Below, piece after piece: positions 25,731 to 33,678 of a DNA stretch of 64,000 bases. Position numbers and translations under genes: made by a program. Location: assembly GCA_964651785.1 (NCBI GenBank), contig CAZYWJ010000004.1, positions 1 through 64,000 of the forward strand, read 5' to 3'. Within the stretch, counting starts at the first letter, position 1, and every line of letters begins with the position of its first letter. Under the pieces are notes generated by a model, which saw only the letters and a program-made list of their open reading frames with translations, was not told the DNA's origin and did not search any database. This DNA is from JAKVAV01 sp964651785. GTDB lineage: Bacteria; Bacteroidota; Bacteroidia; Flavobacteriales_D; Cryomorphaceae.

Positions 25731-26818
25731 GCAAAATTCGCGTTTTTTCCCGTTTTCAGATCATTTACCATTTGTTTGATGCGCTGCTCTTCTTCCTTCG
25801 GGCAGAGGAGTAGCACATCTTCAGTGTCCACTAAAATATAGTCGTCCAGTCCTTGTACGACTACCAATTTGTTTTCGGGAACATTGATCATATTGTCTTT
25901 GCTATTATAAAGCACTACGTTTTTACCTATCACCGCATTGTGCTCCTTGTCTTTTTTGACATGAGTGAAGAGTGAACCCCAAGTTCCCAAGTCGCTCCAC
26001 CCAAAATCGCTCAGAACCACATTTACGTTTTTGGCTTTTTCCATGATTCCGTAATCGATGGAAACGCTTTCGCAAACGGAATAAATCTCGGCGATTTTCT
26101 CTTTTTCCCCCGGCGAATTCAGTTCTGCCGTAGCATCTTCAAATAATTCGGTGACCTCAGGTAAATGTTGTCTGAAGGCCTCGGTAATGCTTTTCAGCGT
26201 CCAAATAAAAATACCGGAATTCCAATAGAAATCTCCGCTTTTGAGAAACTCACGGGCAAGGTCTAAATTCGGTTTTTCCGTAAAGGTCTTCACCTTGCGC
26301 ACATTCTTGTCTACTGCATTCTCTGCATCAGTAAATTGGATGTAGCCATAGCCGGTATCGGGGCGAGAAGGCTTAATGCCCAGAGTTACCAAGTTTCCGG
26401 TGGTTTCTGCCTGCTCCAGTGCCGTTTCGATGGTAGAGATGAATGCTTGCTCCTTCAGCACCAAGTGGTCGGAAGGGGCGACGATGATCCGCGCGTTTTC
26501 ATTTTTCGCCCTTATTTTTTCGTTGGCGTAAGCCACGCATGGTGCCGTATTCCTTCTGGAAGGTTCACAAAGAATTTGATCGTCGGCAATTCCGTCCAAC
26601 TGTTCCTTAACCAGATCCCGATACAGTTCATTCGTAACGATATAAATATTCTCCTTCGGACAAATATTCAGAAATCGCTCGAAAGTTTGCTGGATCAGTG
26701 TATTACCCGTTCCGAGTATATCGTGAAACTGCTTGGGGTAAGAGGTGCGGCTCATCGGCCAAAATCGACTGCCGATTCCGCCCGCCATTATCACGCAGAA
26801 ATTGTCTTTGTTTACCAT
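25727..26818 (-). CDS. manC: Mannose-1-phosphate guanylyltransferase
   Basis: Makes GDP-mannose for capsule, O-antigen or exopolysaccharide. 363 residues from the ATG at 26818; the frame extends to a TTG at 26860 but the nucleotide-binding start IMAGGIGSRFWPMSR fits the shorter form. FTEKPNLDLA and FYWNSGIFIWTL are typical of the family. It lacks the C-terminal cupin isomerase domain of bifunctional ManC proteins, as in other Bacteroidota. Confidence 0.94.
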   Translation of the reverse strand: MVNKDNFCVIMAGGIGSRFWPMSRTSYPKQFHDILGTGNTLIQQTFERFLNICPKENIYIVTNELYRDLVKEQLDGIADDQILCEPSRRNTAPCVAYANEKIRAKNENARIIVAPSDHLVLKEQAFISTIETALEQAETTGNLVTLGIKPSRPDTGYGYIQFTDAENAVDKNVRKVKTFTEKPNLDLAREFLKSGDFYWNSGIFIWTLKSITEAFRQHLPEVTELFEDATAELNSPGEKEKIAEIYSVCESVSIDYGIMEKAKNVNVVLSDFGWSDLGTWGSLFTHVKKDKEHNAVIGKNVVLYNSKDNMINVPENKLVVVQGLDDYILVDTEDVLLLCPKEEEQRIKQMVNDLKTGKNANFA

Positions 26819-26941
26819 AATATAAAATGTCTTTTCACTTAAATGAGCTGAATTCTTCAAATCTCTTCACCATTCGTTATGCACGGGTTTTCAGCTTGCG
26901 CGAAAGTAAGCCATAATTTGAAAACATGTCGACATCACTTG

Positions 26942-27571
26942 TTATGAAATAGTAACCACGGGATTCACTTTGGCCCGTGTAGAGATGAGGTATTGCTTGC
27001 CGTCTACCATTCTTTTGCAAAGTATTCTGGTTCGACGTAACAATAGGTATTGATAATGCTCACCCTTGAATTCGAAAAGATCATTCGGTGAAAGATCGCT
27101 CAGAAAAGCTCCTTCTTCACCATCATATTCAGCAAGAGCCCGGCTGAGGATGGGACACGAACAGCTCGAGGCTTTGGGGCTCGAAATATGTCGCTGCAAA
27201 GATTTGGTAAGCTGCGGCGGAAAAATATTTTGATCCACAAAAAGCTTGAGCATTCGCGAATAAATCCCTTTCCATTCTTTGCCATGAGGTGGCACTTTAT
27301 TTCCGTGTTTCAAATAGCAGCCAAGGTGTGCAAACTCATGAATGGTGGTAATGAGAAAAGAGTAGGGGTGAAGATCGCCGTTTACGGAAATGCGGGCAGC
27401 CTTACCATTCATGCCGGGCCTGAAGTCTCCCAATTTCGTTTGCCTGGGTTTCGAAACGACGAATATCACATTCAGCTCTACTATCCATTTCGCTATGACG
27501 CGAGCCGTGCCTTCCGGCAATCTGGGTTTAAGCTTTTGTTCAAACTTGAGAATGGCTTCTTTGGATGCCAT
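26942..27571 (-). CDS. SprT-like zinc metalloprotease-fold protein
   Basis: 209 residues. HEFAH at 78-82 (HExxH) plus a third possible ligand His96 in PPHGKEW give the SprT/Spartan zincin core. After about residue 130 a short Ser/Cys patch and a beta-rich tail follow, which may be a reduced zinc-ribbon. Eukaryotic Spartan digests DNA-protein crosslinks; bacterial roles are unsettled. It starts 3 bases past the stop of a tiny lipoprotein gene on the same strand. Confidence 0.87.
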   Translation of the reverse strand: MASKEAILKFEQKLKPRLPEGTARVIAKWIVELNVIFVVSKPRQTKLGDFRPGMNGKAARISVNGDLHPYSFLITTIHEFAHLGCYLKHGNKVPPHGKEWKGIYSRMLKLFVDQNIFPPQLTKSLQRHISSPKASSCSCPILSRALAEYDGEEGAFLSDLSPNDLFEFKGEHYQYLLLRRTRILCKRMVDGKQYLISTRAKVNPVVTIS

Positions 27572-27573
27572 AT

Positions 27574-27717
27574 TTAGGTCAGACTTTTTTCAACCGGTAA
27601 GTATATTTCACTGGTCCATTTCGGACATGTGTCGCATTTTTTCTTCTTGTTGGCTGTGCAAGAGGAAAAAATACCAAGCGCAAACACGGCGAAGACGAAG
27701 AATAATTTCTTTTTCAT
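27574..27717 (-). CDS. 47-residue lipoprotein
   Basis: A short gene with a clear signal: MKKKLFFVFAVFALGIFSSC, a lipobox whose Cys20 would be lipidated, then a Lys-rich segment and CDTCPKW. The mature peptide is only 28 residues with two further cysteines in a CxxC pattern, which could hold a metal or a disulfide. It has its own promoter and lies 3 bases before the SprT-like gene, so the two probably form an operon. Function unknown. Confidence 0.75.
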   Translation of the reverse strand: MKKKLFFVFAVFALGIFSSCTANKKKKCDTCPKWTSEIYLPVEKSLT

Positions 27718-27723
27718 GTGAAT

Positions 27724-27757
27724 CAAAATTAGGAAAAATAAGAGGGAATGAGCTCAA
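27724..27757 (-). promoter_or_regulatory. Predicted promoter of the 47-residue lipoprotein gene
   Basis: Minus strand: TTG (27757-27755), 23-base spacer, TAATTTTG (27731-27724), an exact -7 match only 6 bases before the ATG, implying a nearly leaderless mRNA. Confidence 0.5.
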
Positions 27758-27856
27758 TTTCATTCAATCAACCGTGTTATTAACGGCTCCTCCTAAAAAT
27801 TAATTCCGTTCAGTGGCTTTCGGTTTATTCAGTCGGCTTACCTTTATCCGTACGAT

Positions 27857-28597
27857 TTGAATTTGATATTTCACATAGGGAGGTATTTCACCTTGATTTG
27901 GCGCAGCTTTTCGCGCCCGGAGAAGTTTTCAATTTACCGAAGACAATTCGTCCAAGAGGTTGATAGCATCGGTTTAAGCTCCATCGGCATAGTGGCTTTA
28001 ATGTCGGTATTCATGGGTGCCGTTATCGCTCTGCAGACCGCCTCAAACATGGATAGCCCTCTGCTTCCCGCCTATACCGTGGGGTTTACCGCCAGACAGT
28101 CAATCATCTTAGAATTTTCACCTACCATTCTTGCTCTCATACTGGCGGGAAAAGTGGGAAGTAATATTGCTTCTGAAATCGGTACTATGCGCGTGACTGA
28201 GCAGATTGATGCCCTCGATATTATGGGCGTAAATTCTGCAGCTTATATGATTTTACCGAAAATCATTGCGGGTCTTTTCATATTTCCTTTTCTCATCATT
28301 ATATCTATGTTTCTGGGAATTTTCGGAGGATGGTTCATCTGCATTTCGACCGGTGTGGTTTCTTCTAACGACTATATCTATGGTATTCAATATGATTTTA
28401 TTCCCTTTCACGTACTATACGCGTTGATAAAAACGGTCATTTTTGCTTTCATCATTACTACGGTGGCCTCTTATCACGGATATTATGCTAAAGGTAGCGC
28501 CTTGGAAGTGGGTCGAAGCAGTACTAATGCCGTAGTATCAAGCAGCATTCTGATTTTGATTTTCAACTATATTGTCACTCAACTCCTTTTGATTTGA
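27857..28597 (+). CDS. mlaE: MlaE-family ABC transporter permease
   Basis: Inner-membrane permease for phospholipid transfer between the membranes. 246 residues with about five to six helices; SIGIVALMSVFMGAVIALQTA and EIGTMRVTEQIDALDIMGVN (the coupling region with the E-x-G-T-M-x-V motif) are diagnostic. The start is TTG at 27857, since no ATG or GTG lies in frame nearby. The stop overlaps the mlaF start as TTGA. The MCE-domain partner (mlaD) is not in this window. Confidence 0.93.
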   Translation: MNLIFHIGRYFTLIWRSFSRPEKFSIYRRQFVQEVDSIGLSSIGIVALMSVFMGAVIALQTASNMDSPLLPAYTVGFTARQSIILEFSPTILALILAGKVGSNIASEIGTMRVTEQIDALDIMGVNSAAYMILPKIIAGLFIFPFLIIISMFLGIFGGWFICISTGVVSSNDYIYGIQYDFIPFHVLYALIKTVIFAFIITTVASYHGYYAKGSALEVGRSSTNAVVSSSILILIFNYIVTQLLLI

Positions 28598-29352
28598 TTG
28601 AAATCAAAAACATATCGAAGTCTTTTGGAGATACAGAGGTATTAACTGACATCAATTTCACTTTTTATAAGGGAAAGGTGAATATGATCATCGGGCAGAG
28701 TGGTAGCGGAAAATCCGTATTGACGAAATGCATCGTTGGCTTACATCAGCCCGATGAAGGCGAGGTGCTCTATGATGGACAGGATTTTTTAAAGCTTAGC
28801 TTAGACGAGAAAAAGGATATCAGAAGAAACATCGGGATGTTGTTTCAGGCTAGCGCGCTTTTTGACAGCATGACGGTGGAAGAAAACGTTGGTTTTCCAC
28901 TTAAGATGTTTACTGATAAGAAGTCTTCTGAAATAAAAGAGCGTGTGAATGAATGCTTGGAGCGTGTAAACTTAGTCGGTAAGAATCATCTCTACCCCTC
29001 AGAAACGAGTGGCGGTATGCAAAAGCGTATTGCAATAGCCCGAGCTATTGCTATGAAGCCTGCCTATCTTTTTTGTGATGAACCCAATTCCGGGTTGGAC
29101 CCGGAAACTTCCATCGTGATTGATAACCTCATTCACGACATTACTTACGAAATGGGTATTACGACTATCGTAATCACCCATGATATGAACTCCGTGATTG
29201 AAATAGGAGACCATATCATGTTTTTGTACAAAGGGAAAAAGTGGTGGTCGGGAGATAAAGAAGATATTCTGCGCAGCAAGAACCAAGAGTTGAACGACTT
29301 CGTTTACGCATCAAAGTTTATGAAGACGTTGAAGGAGAAGTTGGCTCCGTAA
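28594..29352 (+). CDS. mlaF: MlaF-family ABC transporter ATPase
   Basis: 252 residues: Walker A GQSGSGKS at 34-41, Q-loop in MLFQASALFDSMTV, signature SGGMQKRIAIARA near 139-151, Walker B YLFCDEPNSGLDP near 158-170, H-switch ITHDM. The Phe-Gln-x-x-ALFDSMTV text is typical of lipid-transport ATPases rather than importers. TTG start overlapping the mlaE stop, so both proteins are coupled. Confidence 0.94.
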   Translation: MIEIKNISKSFGDTEVLTDINFTFYKGKVNMIIGQSGSGKSVLTKCIVGLHQPDEGEVLYDGQDFLKLSLDEKKDIRRNIGMLFQASALFDSMTVEENVGFPLKMFTDKKSSEIKERVNECLERVNLVGKNHLYPSETSGGMQKRIAIARAIAMKPAYLFCDEPNSGLDPETSIVIDNLIHDITYEMGITTIVITHDMNSVIEIGDHIMFLYKGKKWWSGDKEDILRSKNQELNDFVYASKFMKTLKEKLAP

Positions 29353-29378
29353 TCTGATATTTAATTTTAGCTCAATAA

Positions 29379-29408
29379 AAAACCCCGCTGCGAAAGCAGC
29401 GGGGTTTT
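29379..29408. terminator. Bidirectional terminator between mlaF and a T9SS cargo gene
   Basis: A 13-bp perfect stem AAAACCCCGCTGC / GCAGCGGGGTTTT with a GAAA loop on the plus strand (TTTC on the minus). A-tract and T-tract on either side let it stop transcripts from both convergent genes. Confidence 0.93.
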
Positions 29409-29428
29409 GTGTTATTGCAATTCAATGA

Positions 29429-31450
29429 TTATTGGATAATCATCTTTCTTGTCAATCTTTCATTTTCAGTAGCTATACCGTAAGTGTAAGTACCGGGTGC
29501 AAGATTAACGCGATTAAATTCAACCAAGCGATTACTCAAAGCAGGTACTTCTCCAAGGTCTTCACTGTAAACGAGCTTACCTGTGATATCGAATACTTCG
29601 AATGTCACGGCGCTTGCTTCATCCAACTGGAATTGGAAAGAAGTGTTGTTCACTACCGGGTTAGGGAAGTTTTGAGTTAACTTAATTCCGCTCTCGTAGC
29701 TGATTTGAGGAACACTTGTAATAATTTCCGTACCTAAGCTCAGGTTGTAAACGGAAGAACCAAAAGCTCCCCAAGTTCCATCGTCGTTATCAAAAATTAC
29801 GGATGCTTGTGCGTTACGAGTAGAAGTCAATCCTACAAAAATCAATTCCTGTCCGAAAAGAGGTAAGCTCATTTCAGCCTGATAAATTACGTTAGGCTCA
29901 ATCAGAACGGGGCTTGGAAGTTCTACCTCTACCCAAACCGGAGTAGATGTGGTACTCAAATCCTCTTCTTGTACCTCATAGATAATAGCATCTTCATCAT
30001 CTTCATCATAGCTAAAGAAAAGGGTAGTGTTAGGGTTTTCGTCAAGTACACCTCCCGTTCTTACGTTCAAAAATACTTGTTCGCCAACACCGTCAATAGA
30101 AGCATCATTCAAAGCAAACCGAATTGAGGTAATAGCTCTCATCTCATCACCCGGAGTGAACGAAAAGCGGTTTCCTGTAATAATATCCTGACCATCTAAA
30201 CCTTGTTGAGTCAACGAATTTTCAAATTGAATATACGCACCACCTTCACTTGAATCATCTCGAAGTCTGGTAAATCGAGATACTCCGACATTGTTTCCGG
30301 GCAATTCATCTTCTTGATCTTGAAGAATTCTGTAGTCTATCGAGTAAAGTCCGTTTGGAAGATCCTGCTCACCGTTTATAGCCCAGTTATCAGGAACAAT
30401 ACCATAATAGCGAATGGTGTCAGTCTCTCCCGAAGCCAAACTAATTGCATCACTAAAACCCATCCAAGACTCTCCGTCAGGATCAGTAAAGGTAATTTCC
30501 AAAGTCACACCAGTTTGCTCATCCGTTCCACCGTTAGTAACGATAGCAGCAAAGTTAAATGGCGATGTGGAATAATCAGGTCGCGTATGGTATTCAAAAG
30601 ATGTTACTTGATCAATGTCCGTAACATTTTCATCTGCTGCTACGAAGAAACCATCTTCAACCCAAATAGTCTCGAAATGATCATCAAAATATGTTTCTCC
30701 GATAATCAATTCATTGGCTGGTGGCGCAGCAATACAGATATCATCTACCATCCATCCATAGCCTGAACCGAACATATCAATTTCCTCTTCAGTTATTTCG
30801 GGATTTTGTGAAAGGGGATCGGATACCCAACGGAATCTAATCCTTACATCAGGCTCGTTGGCTGCAACGGTGGAAATATCCAAGGTAAGTTCTCCTTGAA
30901 TGGCAGGTGCATTAGTTACCAAATCATCATTTACTAAAAATGGTACCCACGAATTTCCTCCGTCATTTGAAATCTCAACGAAGTGTTGGTCGTAATTAAA
31001 AGCTCTCGCGCGCTGATTAAAGGTAAAGGCAACCGCGTCCAGAGTACTACAGTCGATGGTACCATCATATTGTAAAATAGAATTTTGCAATTCAACATCA
31101 CCGCTCAATAGAAAAGAGATACCGTTGAACTGTCCGAAGCCATTTTCCTCGGTTGCAGAGTTCATGGCGCCCATGAAATCCAATACATCCGTATCTTCTT
31201 CGGTTACGACGGCCCACGTGCCTTGCTCACCTTCATTGATGATCAACCACTCGGAGGCATCATCAAACTCATTGGTAAATAAAGTGCTTTTGACACCGGC
31301 AGTTGAGTAATCAATTTTTGTGTTTTGCTCTATCTCGGGAGCCAGGATGTGCGAGTGTATTCTCTTGTCGTATTCAGCACTGTTTTGAGCTGAAGCTTGC
31401 AAGCAAAATGCACTAGCCAATCCTCCTAATAAGTAAAATTTTAATCTCAT
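29429..31450 (-). CDS. Secreted T9SS type A sorting-domain protein 1
   Basis: 673 residues. Signal peptide of about 21 residues ending ASAQ. Residues about 55-250 form a MAM/jelly-roll-like domain (FVEISNDGGNSWVPF, GYGWMVDDICI), followed by an immunoglobulin- or CARDB-like segment (about 280-400) and a third beta-domain. The last 75 residues are the type IX signal: NFPNPVVNNTSF, VFDITGKLVY and TRKMII at the end. The acidic, Asn/Asp-rich composition fits an exported protein. No catalytic motif seen. Paralogous in layout to the next gene. Confidence 0.9.
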   Translation of the reverse strand: MRLKFYLLGGLASAFCLQASAQNSAEYDKRIHSHILAPEIEQNTKIDYSTAGVKSTLFTNEFDDASEWLIINEGEQGTWAVVTEEDTDVLDFMGAMNSATEENGFGQFNGISFLLSGDVELQNSILQYDGTIDCSTLDAVAFTFNQRARAFNYDQHFVEISNDGGNSWVPFLVNDDLVTNAPAIQGELTLDISTVAANEPDVRIRFRWVSDPLSQNPEITEEEIDMFGSGYGWMVDDICIAAPPANELIIGETYFDDHFETIWVEDGFFVAADENVTDIDQVTSFEYHTRPDYSTSPFNFAAIVTNGGTDEQTGVTLEITFTDPDGESWMGFSDAISLASGETDTIRYYGIVPDNWAINGEQDLPNGLYSIDYRILQDQEDELPGNNVGVSRFTRLRDDSSEGGAYIQFENSLTQQGLDGQDIITGNRFSFTPGDEMRAITSIRFALNDASIDGVGEQVFLNVRTGGVLDENPNTTLFFSYDEDDEDAIIYEVQEEDLSTTSTPVWVEVELPSPVLIEPNVIYQAEMSLPLFGQELIFVGLTSTRNAQASVIFDNDDGTWGAFGSSVYNLSLGTEIITSVPQISYESGIKLTQNFPNPVVNNTSFQFQLDEASAVTFEVFDITGKLVYSEDLGEVPALSNRLVEFNRVNLAPGTYTYGIATENERLTRKMIIQ

Positions 31451-31588
31451 AAGATTTGGTGTTAGTTAAACTTTAAAAAGTTGAATCGTAAAAATAGATA
31501 AAATAAGTGCCCGGCAAGGCATTTTTATCAATATCTCTGCAAGCAACATCTCACGGATTGCTTTCCAACCATTTCGATTTTTATGGAT

Positions 31589-31618
31589 AAAAAAAGAGGG
31601 TGACATCGGTCACCCTCT
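31589..31618 (-). terminator. Rho-independent terminator after T9SS protein 2
   Basis: A 10-bp perfect stem AGAGGGTGAC / GTCACCCTCT with a 4-base loop (31595-31618), followed on the minus strand by T7. It isolates the two T9SS genes, so the downstream one needs its own promoter; a possible weak one (TTG then TATTTTTA) lies in the region 31485-31520. Confidence 0.88.
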
Positions 31619-31644
31619 CAACTTACTGACTTTTATATTAATGA

Positions 31645-33585
31645 TTATTCTGCTATGATCAGCTTGCGAACAATCTTTTGGTTTCCAATTTTAAGTCCGT
31701 ACTGGTAAACTCCGGCAGCAAAATTTAGATCATCAAGAATAATATCTTCTTGAATACCTGCAGGTCGATCTCCCAAATCCTTTTGATAAATTAATTTACC
31801 GGTATTATCCGTAATTGAGAATTGTATGTTTTCAGCAGGTCTTTGCAATTCCCAGGAAATTCTTGTAGATCCGTTTTCTATAGGATTAGGATAATTCTGA
31901 CCCATGTAAAAATCCAACGGATCCGCATTCTCCGTATTAGTCGGAATGGTTGATCCTGCCCTTACAGCGGGAACCAAGTCTTGAAAGAAAAATAAGTCAG
32001 GAGTTCCTCCCTCGCCGTCTACATCTAACCATGCTCCAGCGAAAACTTCTTGCTGATTAACCATAGGTATGATTACCAAATCTTCACCATAGTCAGGAAC
32101 GGTGATTCGCGTGAAATAAACGGTATTTGGTTCCAAAGTAACCGTTTCATCATCCGGGAAAAAGATGGTAAGCCAATTCAATGTATCAATCGAAATATCT
32201 TCTTCGACTGTTTCATATACAAGATCATCATCACCATAAAAGGTTTCCACCACATTATCGGGTCCTTCGGCCTCGAAGATTGAGCCTTGTCCGATGTTCA
32301 AGAATATTTCATTACCGGGTTCCGTTGGAAATCCTTCAGATCCATTAATAATGGCAAATTGAATGTAATTAACTTCCGTCTCTTCTTCTACGGTAAACAT
32401 GCTTGACCATTCGTTAGCATTACCGTCATTATACCAACTGGTATAAATGTTTCCTCTGTCATTTGCCATTCTTTCCGGACTAACTGAGAAAGATTTATCA
32501 GGTCGGGTGTTGTTATCAATATTGTCTTCACTTTCACCTGCAACCACTAAAAATTCAACCGTGTATTCACCGAGTGCTCCTCCATTTGCAAATGCATTTA
32601 AGACAATATCATCAATTGTAATGAACGCCTCTTCACCCGGCTCGAGAGTTATCGGGTCAGATTCATAATCTTCCGGTCCTTCAGGTGTATTAACAATTAC
32701 TTGAAAAATAACATCAGTCAACTGTTGAGATCCTTGATTCTCAACATCAGCCACAAAGGTTAATGGTCTGACATGGTTTTGACGGTATTCGCTGTATTCA
32801 AGTTCGGGATAATACTCAACTAAAGGCGTGTTATTTAAATCAGGATCTTCTGCTTCCATCATAAACCACTTGTCATAATAGGCTCCTCTTAAAACAAGTT
32901 CAAAATCCGGTGACTCAATGATTTCTACATCATCAATGGCCCAGAACCAGCCCCAATCAGCTTGATAGTTGAAGCGCATCCGCACATCAGACTGACCACC
33001 AATAACATCACTAACATTTACAGCAAATAATTCAGGATTCGCGGTATTTGTGTTGACGGCCAATTCCGTATTTACCTGTACAGGTATCCAAGATGCTCCA
33101 TCGTCAAGACTAAATTCCACAAAATATTCGGTAGCAAAGTTTCGTGATACTTGAAGAAACTGCAAAGTGACATTATCCGCACCTGAAAGGTTAATTGGTT
33201 CGGTATATTCAATCCAAGCGTTTTGATTTGAGGGATCTCCTCCTGCATCAGCATTAATAAATGCAAATCCATTGGCTGCTCCCGGCAGTTCAATTGGATT
33301 AAGGCCTCCAAAAGGACTTGCATTAACATCCGAAATTATTTCCCATCCCAAAGGTAAAGGGGTACTTTCATCATATGTGTCCCACAGTCCGGGGATAGAA
33401 AAATCATCAGACCAAATAACCAAGTCATCACCTTTTTGGGTGTTTACCGTTTTCGTTTTGGTCGGTTGTGATAATTCTACATAACCTTTTTTGGTCATGT
33501 ATTGAGATGCTTCTCTTGAGCTTTGAGCAAATGCAACTGAGGCACTCAAACCCAAGGTCATCATTAAGTAGAGTTGTTTTTTCAT
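31645..33585 (-). CDS. Secreted T9SS type A sorting-domain protein 2
   Basis: 646 residues, signal peptide ending SVAFAQ. Layout as in the neighbouring cargo gene: a jelly-roll-like domain at about 50-230 with YFVEFSLDDGASWIPV and WFWAIDDVEI, a CARDB-like domain at about 270-370 (ADVENQGSQQLTDVIF), another beta-domain, and a type IX C-terminal domain with GQNYPNPIENGSTRISW, FSITDNTGKLIYQ and VRKLIIAE. Probably exposed or released at the cell surface; ligand unknown. Confidence 0.9.
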   Translation of the reverse strand: MKKQLYLMMTLGLSASVAFAQSSREASQYMTKKGYVELSQPTKTKTVNTQKGDDLVIWSDDFSIPGLWDTYDESTPLPLGWEIISDVNASPFGGLNPIELPGAANGFAFINADAGGDPSNQNAWIEYTEPINLSGADNVTLQFLQVSRNFATEYFVEFSLDDGASWIPVQVNTELAVNTNTANPELFAVNVSDVIGGQSDVRMRFNYQADWGWFWAIDDVEIIESPDFELVLRGAYYDKWFMMEAEDPDLNNTPLVEYYPELEYSEYRQNHVRPLTFVADVENQGSQQLTDVIFQVIVNTPEGPEDYESDPITLEPGEEAFITIDDIVLNAFANGGALGEYTVEFLVVAGESEDNIDNNTRPDKSFSVSPERMANDRGNIYTSWYNDGNANEWSSMFTVEEETEVNYIQFAIINGSEGFPTEPGNEIFLNIGQGSIFEAEGPDNVVETFYGDDDLVYETVEEDISIDTLNWLTIFFPDDETVTLEPNTVYFTRITVPDYGEDLVIIPMVNQQEVFAGAWLDVDGEGGTPDLFFFQDLVPAVRAGSTIPTNTENADPLDFYMGQNYPNPIENGSTRISWELQRPAENIQFSITDNTGKLIYQKDLGDRPAGIQEDIILDDLNFAAGVYQYGLKIGNQKIVRKLIIAE

Positions 33586-33610
33586 GAACTTTAGATTTTA
33601 CAGTAAGTCC

Positions 33611-33618
33611 CAAATATA
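33611..33618 (-). promoter_or_regulatory. Possible -7 element for T9SS protein 2
   Basis: TATATTTG on the minus strand matches TAnnTTTG exactly, 26 bases before the ATG. No TTG lies at the expected -33 distance. Confidence 0.45.
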
Positions 33619-33678
33619 AAAACAAACCCTTATCACTTAAAAGTGAAAAGTAAAAACTCTTGTAATCCCTTAGATCCT

